64,000 nt of DNA from Anniella stebbinsi (lineage: Eukaryota; Chordata; Lepidosauria; Squamata; Anniellidae), in the NCBI GenBank assembly GCA_029215795.1, contig JARDYH010000001.1, positions 12,733,501-12,797,500 on the forward strand, given 5' to 3'. A program made the position numbers and the translations under genes. Under the pieces are notes generated by a model, which was not told where the DNA came from, did no database searches, and was given only the letters and a program-made list of their open reading frames with translations. Positions within the stretch are counted from its first letter, which is position 1. Each line of letters starts with the position of its first letter. Shown here piece after piece: positions 12,034 through 22,268 of the stretch.

Positions 12034-12782
12034 GGGGCTACACTATTGCTTTATAATGGTTTGCAACAGTATTGACAACTGTTTGAGCTCAGGACACACT
12101 CTGTACACCGTTTTCAAACCATTTTCAAAGTGCTATATTAGGGCCTCCATCACGCCAGCCATTTACTGCACTCTCGCCATGCCTGGTGTGCGGATTTGCA
12201 GCACGGTACTCACATGACACTGTGCCTGTCCTGCTGACACCCTGCCTCTTCCCCAGCCTTTCCTAGAATGGTAAAAGTTTGGATTATTTTCCCTAAGCAC
12301 ATTCAATGCACCCTAAGCCTCCGTGTAGTTTTAAAGGAACTGGGGGCTTGAATGGATTGCATCAAGTCCTGGCAGGGAAAAGCAATCTCTCCCAGCAGCC
12401 AGCTCCAAGCCTCAATATAAAACCCAAGCCTTGCACACCAGGCTCGAAAGTGTTTTTTTTAAAAAAATCATACAACGCCTGAATCTCTGCAGAGACAGAA
12501 TTGTACTCCCTCGATGCCCCCAAAGAGCCAGACTAAAGGGTCGTTCCATTTTTGCCCGGGAGAAAGGCAGTCTGCTTGAAGTGCTCATCTGCCAGGACCT
12601 GACTGGAGGGAGAAAGAGAAAGGGAGGAGTGGAGTGGAGTGGAAGAGCGAAGGAGCGAAAGAGCAGCAATTCAGGGGAAAGGGATCATAAGCTTGACACG
12701 CTTCTGCCTCAGAGGTTAAAAAAAAAAATGCGGAGGCAAACCAGGTGGGGGGATTAGATGTGATGGAGGTCTAGATGTGGCC
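12034..12782. mobile_element. B'-type palindromic MITE split by element F1
   Basis: The left part (GGGGCTACACTATTGC… to TGCTATATTAG at 12141) and the right part (TAGATGTGGCC, 12772-12782) make one short B'-type MITE, flanked by GCA on both sides. Its middle is occupied by F1 (12142-12771) with duplication of TAG. The reconstructed host element is about 120 bp. Confidence 0.7.
12142..12771. mobile_element. GGCC-ended MITE F1
   Basis: Begins GGCCTCCATCACGCCAGCC and ends GATGTGATGGAGGTC, flanked by TAG (12139-12141, 12772-12774), which lies inside a B'-type MITE. Its internal sequence is homologous, in reverse orientation, to F2 at 20720-21473. For example, the 'cctcgatgcccccaaagagccag' block and the block that names 'gtgcggatttgcagcacggtac' occur in both. 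The 108- and 85-codon open frames inside are not conserved between the copies. Confidence 0.8.
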
Positions 12783-13400
12783 GCAATGTCTTGTTTTCAA
12801 GCAGCATACAGTCCACTTTTGTATTTTGTCTGCAGTGCAGACTTATTTACTAGTTATTGCTTCTGAAGTCCAGACCATTGTTTCATTGGGTGTATACACA
12901 TTTATCTCATTTATTGCACCAACCATGAAGGTGAATAGTTAGCAGTAACAAGCAAGCTTTATTAAGCTATTGCATTTCTTTCTCCTCCTCCTCACCCTGC
13001 TTCTCTGTGGCACAATTTTTGCATCACGCCTTGAGTGTCATCTTCAGGCACGTTCATAATTTGTTCTCGTTTGCAACAGCAATAAACAAAAGCCCTGGGA
13101 TTCTGCTAAGTAGGGAAGAAAGGAGATCTTTCATGATTGCTGAGTAAATAAAATTTGCAATTTCTCCTAATGTATACAACAGGATAAAATGTGATAAAAG
13201 CCTAATTGTGTCTCCGTCTGAACTTCCAGTTCTCCATACAGTAATGTTTTATTTGGGTTTCTTCATGTTATTAGACCACGAAAACAGCAAATCACACCCA
13301 TTCTGTTAGGCACTTGTTGTGTTGAAATTCTTCATGCAAAAGGGGGAACATATGGCTTAAGATCAAAAATGCTTTCATATATATGTGTTTTTGAGAGGGG
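12783..13400. other. Unassigned sequence
   Basis: Single-copy-looking sequence, mildly AT-rich. No terminus, palindrome or exon that I can support. Ends at a G9 run (13398-13406). Confidence 0.45.
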
Positions 13401-13406
13401 GGGGGT

Positions 13407-13587
13407 ATATCAAAGCAGTATATCAAAGACAGGAGCCACACCTAGCAGGATATAGCGGTATATGGTATGTGTTGATGGGCCCCAACAGTTGTCAGTGCAC
13501 TTCAATACCACTCTAAAGCAGTAGTGCGGCTCCTGCCTTTTACATACCACTTTCATACCACTATATCCTGCTTGGTGTAGATCTGGC
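13407..13587. mobile_element. B-family MITE, left-truncated copy B2
   Basis: Internal B sequence (GGCAGGAGCC homologue, GGGCCCCAACAGTTGTCAGT) runs to the right end TTGGTGTAGATCTGGC. The left terminus is missing and replaced by a G-run junction. No TSD. Confidence 0.75.
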
Positions 13588-13888
13588 TGAAGCCAGCAGT
13601 GGGTAGGTTCAGAGCCAAGCACGGATGGGTCTCCCCTTTTCTCTTTCGGCCATGGTATTTTCTCTCTTTCTGCCATTGCCCTTTTTCTCTCTGTCTCTTT
13701 CTTCCCATGCAGCAGCTGCCAGGCAAGGGACAGATGGCTCTTGCCAGGGGTTTGAACTTTTGAAATTAGACTGAGGGCTGCATGACATTAAACTGAGGGC
13801 CACATTTGGCCCAAATACCTCAGGTTGCCCAATCCTGATTTAAATCCAAATTTTCATGTCTGAGTGCTGATAGGATTCATTGCTAGGA

Positions 13889-13889
13889 G

Positions 13890-13943
<54 letters not shown>

Positions 13944-13944
13944 T
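13889..13944. repeat. (CT)n microsatellite
   Basis: About 26 nearly uninterrupted CT units, directly abutting the left end of B3. Strand-asymmetric polypurine/polypyrimidine tract. Confidence 0.97.
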
Positions 13945-14190
13945 GGCCAGATCTACACCAAGCAGGATATAAAACTATGAAAGCAGTTTGAAAATGGTAT
14001 ATGGAATATGTCATGGGCCCCAACAGTTGTCAGTGCTCTTCAATACCATTATAAAGTAAGCTGTGGCCAGATTTGGTGCCAGATCCCAAATCCGGAGCAG
14101 ATTGGGCCAATCCGGACCTCCCAGATTGGGATCCAGATCGGATTGGGGAGGTCTGTGCACAGCCCTATTTTAAAGCAGTTTTATAGATCC
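13945..14190. mobile_element. B-family MITE copy B3 split by a 111-bp hAT-like element
   Basis: Left end GGCCAGATCTACACCAAGC, B-type centre GGGCCCCAACAGTTGTCAGT, right part AAAGCAGTTTTATAGATCC. The right terminus runs into a TCC microsatellite. The hAT-like insertion occupies 14057-14167. Confidence 0.8.
14057..14167. mobile_element. Short hAT-like MITE related to the 57.9-kb element
   Basis: Left end TAAGCTGTGGCCAGA and right end GGTCTGTGCACAGCCCTA resemble the TAGGG(A/G)TGTGCAC ends of the element at 57945-59034, and the inside has the same GATCCGGA/CCAATCCGGA words. Flanks TTATAAAG and TTTTAAAG match at 7 of 8 positions, fitting an 8-bp TSD inside MITE B3. Confidence 0.7.
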
Positions 14191-14228
14191 TCCTCCTCCT
14201 CCTCCTCCTCCTCCTCTCTCTTTCTCTC
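14188..14228. repeat. (TCC)n / (TC)n microsatellite
   Basis: About nine TCC units grading into TC-rich sequence at the right end of MITE B3. Confidence 0.9.
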
Positions 14229-14305
14229 TGCAAGTGCAGGTGTGGTCTATGACATGTTTGGGGTTGGTTACGCTGAAAATCACAGAAATCGCTGACACAT
14301 CTGGA

Positions 14306-14470
14306 TAGGGTGACCATATGGAAAGGAGGACTGGGCTCCTGTGCCTTTAACAGTTGCATTGAAAGGGGAATTTCAGCAGGTGTTATTTGTATGCATGCAG
14401 AAGCTGGTGAAATTCCCTCTTCATCACAACAGTTAAAGCTGCCCTCTTTTGCATCTGGTCACTCTAATAT
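14306..14470. mobile_element. hAT family A, half-length copy A2
   Basis: Starts TAGGGTGACCATATGGAAAG and covers only the left half of the foldback element, ending at GCATCTGGTCACTCTAATATA, the position of the internal terminus motif in long copies. Flanks do not match as an 8-bp TSD, so it is either truncated or the product of an internal-terminus event. Confidence 0.75.
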
Positions 14471-14625
14471 AACTCTCACAGACTCTGAGTTGTTAACGTT
14501 TTCACTGAAAAGGTCCGGTGAAGATTCATCCCTTGCTTGCGAAGAGCCTGGGAAAATCTCCTCCCCCACTTCTTGTGTAGACTGGTATTCGTCTAGTTCT
14601 GTTTCGGAATCTGATTCCGATTAAT
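14468..14625 (-). other. Possible coding remnant, acidic/serine-rich frame
   Basis: On the minus strand a stop-to-stop frame of about 50 codons reads SESDSETELDEYQ… then EEIFPGSSQARDESSPDLF. The strongly acidic, Ser-rich composition resembles disordered N-terminal regions of transposases or gag-like proteins, but I recognise no specific family. It lies immediately after hAT copy A2. No start codon is defensible. Confidence 0.2.
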
Positions 14626-14639
14626 ATCCTGAAACTCCT

Positions 14640-15439
14640 TCCCCCACACTAAGGGGAACATGCTTGATCATGACAGCTGGCTAGGGCTGATGGGACTTAT
14701 AGGACAAAACATGTGGAGGTCCATAGGTTGCCCATCTCCAGGTGAAGGGGGAATGGGGGACTCAATCCCTGGCCTTAACCTCTCCTCTCCCAACCTCCCT
14801 GTGTTGACACATAAGGTCTGGAAGGAGATTTTAACCATGTTCAGCCAAATGCACTTTTACACCCCTTTTCGATCAGCATGTGAAGCCAGGAGTGGAAGAG
14901 GAAGGGGGGGAGCATAAGTCTCCAGCTCCCTCCACACTTTTATTAATGCCCACTTTGGTGAATGCCTCAAGGGGGCTAAGTCAACGGGACAAATGATCAA
15001 TTTGGGATGCAGTCATTGTTGCGTCCAAATCCTTTCATTTCAATTGTGTCAATTCAATGGGCCAAGAGAAACCTGGAATTAGTTATCAACTGTTAAGAAT
15101 CCAGTTTTCAGTTTTGGCCATGATTGTAAAGGTATTATTACATTCATAGCTTCTCCTCTCTCTTTATGTTTTGTTTTCTTTCCTGTCAATGACCTATGTG
15201 CAGTCACTCTCTGGATCTTCCCTTGTTCTCTTGACAACTTTTGCATAAACAAGACTTGTCATGTTATTAACCTTTCCGAACATATGTTTTAAAGGTGAAA
15301 TACATCCATTTCAATGCTCAGGTCTAAAATATATCTGTGCTGCATGCCTAAGCATTGTTGCCCCTGTTTATCTGCAACATTGTGCAGGCTGCCAACCTAC
15401 TTTACACATTAAGATGACGTATTGGCAATACCAAATCCT
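14640..15439. other. Mostly unassigned; one diverged short repeat
   Basis: 14676-14737 (GGCTGATGGGACTTATAGGA…ATAGGTTGCCCATCTC) is a diverged copy of the 'gggagttgtagtcca' repeat. The rest has no recognisable element or exon. Confidence 0.45.
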
Positions 15440-15880
15440 ATGCGTGTGTACTCAGAAGTACAAAGTGTTGGTTATTACCTTTAAAGCCCTACATGGTTTG
15501 GGTCCAGGTTACCTGTGGGATTGCCTTCTCCCATACAATCCACCCCGCACGCTTAGGTCCTCTGGGAAAAATTTACTACAATCAACAAAAACTAGGCTGA
15601 CAACCATTACCCAGAGGACCTTCTCTTCTGCCGCTCCCAGATTGTGGAATGACCTGCCCGGGATAGATCTGCCAACTCACCAGTCTTCAAGAATTAAAAA
15701 GAGCTGTAAAGACTGATCTCTTCCGGCAGGCCTACCCAGATGAATTCTAAGTGTTTTTATTGGTGTTTTATTGGTATTTTAATGATGTATTGGTTTTATG
15801 TGCTTTTACTCAGTTTTGTGTATTTTGTGTTTGATGTTGTTCCCTGCCTCGATCCGGAGGGAGGAGTGGGTAATAAATAA

Positions 15881-15914
<34 letters not shown>

Positions 15915-15916
15915 CA
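15440..15916 (+). mobile_element. L2-clade LINE, 3' end of ORF2 plus 3' UTR
   Basis: From about 15462 the plus strand encodes the C-terminal end typical of L2-type reverse-transcriptase proteins: VITFKALHGLGPGYL, then RTLRSSGKNLL, then FSSAAPRLWNDLP. Translation stops near 15716, after a diverged KSCKD tail. The 3' UTR ends in ATAAATAAA and an AAT microsatellite (15888-15914), as expected for target-primed retrotransposition. It lacks the catalytic reverse-transcriptase domain, so it is a 5'-truncated dead copy. Confidence 0.88.
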
Positions 15917-15970
15917 CTAGTAAGTTCAGTTAGACTTACATACAGGTAAATGTGTATAAGATTGCAGCCT
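15917..15970 (-). repeat. Short SINE-like piece ('actcaatgggacttact' type)
   Basis: On the minus strand this reads GGCTGCAATCTTATACAC…, the 'tgcaatcctatacacacttac' repeat seen more fully at 31942-32036, 43785-43882 and 50120-50215. It abuts the L2 tail. Confidence 0.5.
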
Positions 15971-16689
15971 CAAGCTAACAACTGATTAAAGACAGTATAG
16001 TTGCCTTTTGATTGGTTATTTTACCATACTGGTTCAACCATCTTGGTCCATCTTGGAGATAGCAGCTTTGAAGGGAGGCATCACACCTTGCCTCTGGTGC
16101 CCATACCATTCCCAGCATGCATCACCAGCCTCTGCTACTCTAGGCTCAACACTCTGTGTCCAGTCATTTTCTCCTCCAATGGGGCTCACTTCCTGACACA
16201 TTATTGGTTTTGATATAATGTTAGGGACACTTGAGGAATTTGATCTTTGCAAATTCTAATATGAACTTCACTGATCTGCATCTCCTGAACCAGAACTAGG
16301 GAACATCTATCAGCCTGAGGGCTGGATTCAGTTCCAAAGAAGCTCTCGGGGACCACATTTGAATTGTGGGCAGGACTCAAAGCAAAAGGGGTGGTGCCAA
16401 AATACCCAAAATACCAGGATATTGTAGCCAAAAGTTATTGCTGCTAATAACTAGCCTTTAAGAGATACATTTCAACCTTATGGAATGGGTAAATAGAAGA
16501 AAAAATCACAAAAGATGGGAAACCACCAAATTATTGGTGGTTGTGGGAGAGGGCTTGGTCAACAGAAGGTAGCTAGGCTATCTGTGCAATCCCAGAGAAC
16601 TGGATTGAGACCCCAGGAGGGCTGGATTTGGCCCCTGACCTGAATTTCCCCACTATCATGTGGATTGCAAATTATTTCGCCATTGGCTT
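15971..16689. other. Unassigned; possible old repeat at 16290-16650
   Basis: The stretch 16290-16650 has paired phrases (GGGCTGGATTCAG… and GGGCTGGATTTGGCCC) suggesting an old interspersed repeat, but only one copy with termini would settle it. No supportable coding sequence. Confidence 0.35.
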
Positions 16690-16699
16690 TTGCATTTCC

Positions 16700-17042
16700 T
16701 AAATGTTCTGGCATAGTCCTCACCTCAAAGAAGTGGAAGAAGGCCAGGATCTCTTCTCGATCATTCCAGAGTGCATTACACAGAATAATGAGCTCAAGTT
16801 ACAGGAAGCCAGATTCTGGCTAGACATCCTGACTGTTGGAGTAGTACGGCACTAGAACCAATGACCTAGGGAAATTGTGGACTCTCCCACACTAGGGAGA
16901 GTCCACAATCTGCCTTCAAGATGCAGCTGGACAGCCATCTGTCAGGTATGCTTTAAGGTGAATTCCTGCATTGAACAGGGGGTTGGACTTGATGACCTTA
17001 TAGGCCCCTTCCAACTCTACTATTCTATGATTCTGTGATCAA
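16700..17042 (+). mobile_element. CR1 LINE 3' end with internal foldback
   Basis: Matches the same sequence at 30483 and 54966 (TTACAGGAAGCCAGATTCTGG…, GGGGGTTGGACTTGATG…, ATTCTATGATTCTGTGATC tail). The ATTCTATGAT-type terminal repeat is diagnostic of CR1. At 16874-16909 the copy has a 15-bp inverted duplication that the other two copies lack. Dead 5'-truncated copy, no ORF. Confidence 0.9.
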
Positions 17043-17448
17043 AATGTGATCATTATCACATTGATGATGATGATGAAGAAGATGATAGAAATGCAGGAGC
17101 AAACTCATCCCTATCTTGTGTTTAGCACTCCATTCTTTTTAGGTGTGCATCCTCTATGTCAGATTGTCATGCATCCATGAGTAATAATTCATCTCATAAT
17201 TTGTTTACCAGGGAAGACCTGGCAGACAAATGCCATTTCATATTCTAAGGATCATAAAATGGTAACCCACAGTGTAATTGGAACAAGCGCTAACCTTTTC
17301 TCTACACGCTGTTTATTACAAATGTCTTTGTTTGCATGACATCTGTACCTAGGCACTTGCTTCCTAGACTATCGTGTTTGTTTCGACTGAATAAGGTGAA
17401 GAGAGCTATACTAAGGTAGACAAATCTCCCCATAATCACTAGATCTAT
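17043..17448. other. Unassigned, with short (GAT)n
   Basis: Contains a GAT/GAA-rich microsatellite at 17062-17088. Otherwise no feature that I can support. Confidence 0.45.
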
Positions 17449-17585
17449 GCTACTGCTTTATAGCGGTATTGGAGTGTACTGATAATGGTTGGGGCACAGG
17501 ACACATTCCATATACTGCTTTGATAGTGTTATTTCCTGCGTTTTTAATGCATTCATAATGATTTGACACAAGGTGTAGTTCTGGC
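17449..17585. mobile_element. Diverged B-family MITE
   Basis: AGATCTATGCTACTGC…, GGTTGGGGCACAGGACACATTCC and …AAGGTGTAGTTCTGGC align with the ends and centre of the B family. The termini have decayed, so the TSD is not readable. Confidence 0.6.
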
Positions 17586-19501
17586 TATTAGTGACGGGAT
17601 TGGGGAAGAAATTGCTTTGGTTCATATTTTAACATGAACTTAACCAATTTCACACCTTTGAGCCCATACACAACCTGCAATTCAGTTATCCTTCGCCAGT
17701 TAAAACCATATAGAACCTCCTTCTTCAAAACCAGTGAATGCCAGTTGTTGAGGAGCAATAATGGTGAAAAGAGGAACTTCTGGACTTCCCAGAGACATCT
17801 TGTTGGCCACAACCAAGATCCCTAGACTAGGTGGACCTTCTGGTCTGGTACATTAAGTGTTTTTCTTTTATTCTTAAAGCATTCAAAATGCAACTTGTTG
17901 TACAAAATTGCGTAGCAGTTCGAAAGTGACTCAGATGGAGTGGGATTGATAGCATAATTATGAGAAAGATTATAAGTGAAAATAGGGAGGAAGCCAAATG
18001 ATGTTTAACATAGTTAATTGTTTTCTCCTTGTTTTGACTCAATGGTTGGTGTGCCTCCACTTGGCATTGTTTCCCCATAATCTTTGTTCTTGGCTTTAAT
18101 TTTAGTAGTAGTAGAACAGTTAATTTTGATGTGATGTTTTTATTTGTTTGTTTGTTTTAAAGTAGCATGTTGTAAGACAATTTCCCGTGACCTTTTCTCT
18201 TTTTTTCCCCTTTCTTTCTTCGTGTCTTCTTGTCTCTGACATTGCAGCAATGTCTGCCAAGAGACGACTTTCTTCAAACCATGATCAATTTTTAAAGGGC
18301 CATCAGACTCTTTTTAACCACTTCCTTTTGCTCTATCTTAGCCTTTCTTTAGAGGAGCGAGTTGAAAGTGGGAGATAAGATATATTAACCTCATGATAGC
18401 TGGAAAGGCACTGGACCAGAGTCTCTTGTATAGGGTTACATCATAAACTTCAGATAACATAGCCTATTAAATATGAATGGGTTCTTCATAAATCTAATGG
18501 GCAGAGTAGATGCTCTAATATGTTCAAATGCTTTAGATAACGTTTACTGCATTAAAACAGTGTCATTGATTGATGACAAGAAGGAGAATGGACCAACCCT
18601 TATAACAGCCAATAGAAATTAGGTTCCAAATATGTTTGCTATGGAATAGTTATTTGATGGAAGGAAAGATGTTCTCTTAACTATGTAAACTGATACTCAA
18701 TGAACATTGATAGAATTATTGAGCATGTTTTGTCACGTGGGGAGAAAATGTAAAATTAGATCCAGTGAAGATTGCATTCCATTTTGTAAGCAAAAAGAAA
18801 TATAGATATCATTCAAATGGATGCAATCTTCTCATTTGATAATAAAATGCAAAATCTTCTTTCGGTGACTCAGGGTGAGTTCATCTCTTCTGGTAACTTG
18901 TCGTGTGAGATTGTAGGTGTGTTTCTTAATGAAGGGGTTATTTAATATACTTTGGATAATTGATTGCCAAAGCAACAATAAAGTGAAAGCTTACCTAGAT
19001 TTTTTAATCATAGATATGATGCAACCTCTGAATGATGGTGTGTGTATATGTGTGTCTGTGTGTGTGTTTAAATGGTATTGTTGTTTACTCACACATCGAA
19101 GGATGAACTATATAAAAGAAATTGGCCTTTGGATCACTTTGTGTCAACAGCATTTGACAATAGACACAAATATGGTGTCCAAATACACCACATATAGTTA
19201 GGGTCATCTCAGAGCTTGCTTTTTCTACTTCGTACAAAAGATGGAAATGAAGGAGGACCATTTTAACCATCTTAGTTCTCTGTAGGGAGCAAAAGGAGCT
19301 GAAATGTAAACATCCTTTTTGGCCTTCCGTGACCGTCTGCTCTTCTGTAGAAAAGGCAAGGTAGAAGGCCTATTTCAGGTGGCCATTGGCTTGCTGAATT
19401 GGAAGGTGTGTGTGTCACTCACTGTGGGGAAATGTCTTATTGTTTAATGGCAGAATAGTTGGGTAAGCATCCATTGAAGAGTCCTGATCATGTGGAGAGA
19501 C
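17586..19501. other. Unassigned; strong 3' splice-site-like tract
   Basis: No repeat with readable ends. At 18187-18247 there is a pyrimidine-rich, AG-free tract ending in TTGCAG (see findings). GT-rich low complexity at 19038-19070. No exon is supported by homology. Confidence 0.4.
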
Positions 19502-19504
19502 TTG

Positions 19505-20103
19505 GAGCATCATCAGACAAGCGTTTTATAGCGTATTTGTTACTGGGCCCTCACAGAATTTCGCCGGTTCCTCTCATGATGCCATCTGCCTCCTGTGCAC
19601 CTCCTGCTGGTTTCCCGCTCCTTCTGCCTTTTTTCATAGTAAAATACTCCAAACAGAATGTGACTCTGAGTTATAACTAGGCTGACCGTATGAAAAGGAG
19701 GACAGGGCTCCTGTAACTTTAACAGTTGTAGAGAAAAGGGAATTTCAGCCGGTGTCATTTGTATGCACTTAGTTCCTGGTGAAATTCCCTCTTCATCACA
19801 ACAGTTAAAGGTGCAGGCACTATACTAGAATGACCATATACAAAAGCAGGCAGGGCCCCTGCAACTTTAACTGTTGTGATGAAGAGGGAATTTCACCAGG
19901 AACTAATTGCATGCAAATGACACCGGCTGAAATTCCCTTTTCTCTACAACTGTTAAAGTTACATGAGCCCTGACCTCCTTTTCATATGGTCAGCCTAGTT
20001 ATAACAAAATTGATCGCCATTTCTCTCCTGTGTGATTCTCTTCCCTATAGCGGAAGAGCAGCAGGAAGCAAGGAAACGCGATTTCCCCCGTCTGATGGGG
20101 TGC
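19505..20103. mobile_element. MITE G1, interrupted by hAT copy A3
   Basis: Left end GAGCATCATCAGACAAGCG, right end CCGTCTGATGGGGTGC, with TTG on both sides (19502-19504, 20104-20106). Internal phrases (CTCATGATGCCATCTGCC, TATAGCGGAAGAGCAGCAGG) are shared with G4 at 63255. The hAT copy A3 (19678-19997) is nested inside. Three-base TSD, superfamily unassigned. Confidence 0.8.
19678..19997. mobile_element. hAT-like foldback MITE, copy A3
   Basis: Ends TAGGCTGACCGTATGAAAAG and CTTTTCATATGGTCAGCCTA. Perfect 8-bp TSD GTTATAAC (19670-19677 and 19998-20005), itself a palindrome. Inverted-repeat halves and a central terminus-like motif as in A1. Inserted into G1. Confidence 0.93.
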
Positions 20104-20106
20104 TTG

Positions 20107-20719
20107 GTTCATAGATTGTTTCCTCCTCCCATGTCAGCTCTGCAAGCCTTATTCATCTTCCTCCTTCACTCTGAGCCCTGCAGTTTCTGAGAACTGGCAA
20201 GTGTCCAGGCACATCTTTTCCCCCTTTGTGGATGTGACCTACAGAAAACCTTAGTGCGGAACACAGCGAAAGGTTCCCAAATCGACAGATTTTCAGTTAA
20301 CTCTTCCTAGAAAGGTCTATGTAATACATCAGATTCATACTTAAAATGTAGAAAGAGCTTACTCCACACAGAGCTTACTCCAGAATCTTGTCATGTTTCT
20401 AGGTCTGGGCTAGAACTTGTATTGGCAAAGTAGGTGATCCAAGCTGATGGGTGAGTTCATATTCAAAAATTGCATCTCTTTTCTTAAATGGCAATCACTA
20501 CTGGAACCACAAAGCTCCTGCATTGAGCCTTATGGGACATCACATCCAGCTGGGGTGAAGATGCTTTTCCTTGCTATATCTGTTCATTGAAACATCTAGC
20601 ATAGAGAGAACTTCAGATTCCCAAAGTGGCAGACTTACAATTAACTGTTCATTATCCCTCGTAGTCATATAATTCTCTGAGAATTTACACTAGGCAGAAG
20701 ACTTATTTTGCCCAATTAT
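20107..20719. other. Unassigned sequence
   Basis: No repeat terminus or exon recognised. GAGCTTACTCCA occurs twice in tandem near 20357-20382. Confidence 0.45.
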
Positions 20720-21473
20720 GAGCTCCATCACACCTAATAATTTTCCCTGGTTTGCCTCTGCATTTTTTTTTGCTTCTGATGCATAAATATGTCAAGATGA
20801 TGGTCCCTTTCATCTGAATACACTGCTCTTTCACTCTTTCACTTGTTTGCTCTTCCACTCCACTCCACCCCACCCCTTCTTTTTCTCCCTCCAATTCATT
20901 GATTGCTCCTTCCCCCTCCCTTTAACAAGATGTATAGAAGCAGGTCCTGTCAGATGAGTACTTCAACCAGACCACCTTTCTGCTGGGCAAAAATAGAATG
21001 ACCCTTTAGTCTGGCTCTTTGGGGGCATCGAGGGAGTGCAATCCTGTCCCTTCAGTGATTTGGGTGTTGTATGTTTTTTTATTATTATTATTATTATAAA
21101 AACATTTTGGAGCCTGGGATGCAAAGTTTGGGTTTTATATTGAGGCTTGGAGCTGGCTGCTGGGAGAGATTGTTTTCCTCTGCCAGGATCTGTATCCATT
21201 CAAGCCAACAGCAAGACTCCCATCACAGCACATGCCCAAACAAAGGAAAACGTGAGAGTACAGCACTACACGGTGGCTTAAGAATGCATTAAATGTGCTT
21301 ACAGAAAATAATCCGGACTTTGGACATCCTAGGAATAGACAGAAAAGACAGAAAAAGCTGTGGAAGAGGTGGGGAGGCTGTGGAAGAGGTGGGGAGCTTC
21401 ATGTGAGTACCGTGCTGCAAATCCGCACACCAGACATGGCAAGAGTGCTCTAAGTCACTGGTGTGATGGGGCC
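20720..21473. mobile_element. GGCC-ended MITE F2, inverted relative of F1
   Basis: Left end GAGCTCCATCACACC and right end GGTGTGATGGGGCC. The interior is homologous to F1 in the opposite orientation, with extra sequence, including an ATT microsatellite at 21078-21098 and an 18-bp tandem duplication (GGCTGTGGAAGAGGTGGG, 21357-21394). No readable TSD. Confidence 0.75.
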
Positions 21474-22237
21474 CTGAGCCTATGGTGTATAATAGCTGTG
21501 GAGAGGAGGCTGCTGGAAATTGTGTGTTGTCTGCTCTGATGGAAGAAAGATGGGATTTAAGTGCAGATAATAATGGCAACCACACCACTTTCGAAAGTGG
21601 AACGAACTCAGAAGGTGCCTGTTCATCAATAACCATATGAATTAAATTTACCTCTTCAATCACACGCAACTAGATGTGATTTGTTCTCCAGAGACCTTGG
21701 GGGTAAACACCAAAATAAAAAATAAAAATACAAGTGCATTTACCTACCACATTTACAGGAGGGGGTCAGGGTTGAGGTCCCCGGCAATGCAATGCATGGA
21801 AGGCTCACCCTTTGGCTGCTGGCCTTGTGCATTCAACTGCAAGCCATATTCTACTTGAGTTCAATTGTTAATGCTCCCTGACCCTCACTCTGCTATAAAT
21901 AATCAGAGATATTCATCAGATGACAGCAGGGGCTGCAGAGACAGATGGGATTTTCTTTACAGAGGAGGAAAAACAACAACAATGCTCTATCCTCACACTA
22001 ACTAGCAGAATACTGCCCTGCTCCTATAGACACCCTGCTGAGCTTAAGGCAGGTTTCAAAGATTGCTACAGTGATGCGCTGCGGCAGGTTGTGGGAATGA
22101 GCTAACCTGGGATATTCCGGTCGATGATCTTACAAAATGTGGTTCAAAAAGAATTGGCAATCCAAGGCTAACCCTAATATGGAGCATTGGTATTGCTCCC
22201 ATTATTTTGGTCAGTTCCATTGCAGAAAATGCACTCA
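21474..22237. other. Unassigned sequence
   Basis: No supportable repeat or gene. Low-complexity AAAATAAAAATA at 21713-21730. Confidence 0.45.
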
Positions 22238-22268
22238 TTTGTGTGTGTGTGTGTGTGTGTGTGTGTAC
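22238..22268. repeat. (GT)n microsatellite
   Basis: About 14 GT units with little interruption. Confidence 0.96.

Noticed and set aside
13889..14228. CT/TCC-rich tract as a promoter-type GAGA element
   Set aside because: It is simple microsatellite sequence next to a MITE; no start-site evidence.
16290..16650. Possible interspersed repeat with 'gggctggattcag' phrases
   Set aside because: Only one convincing copy in the window; a weak similarity at 13765-13835 was not enough to define a family.
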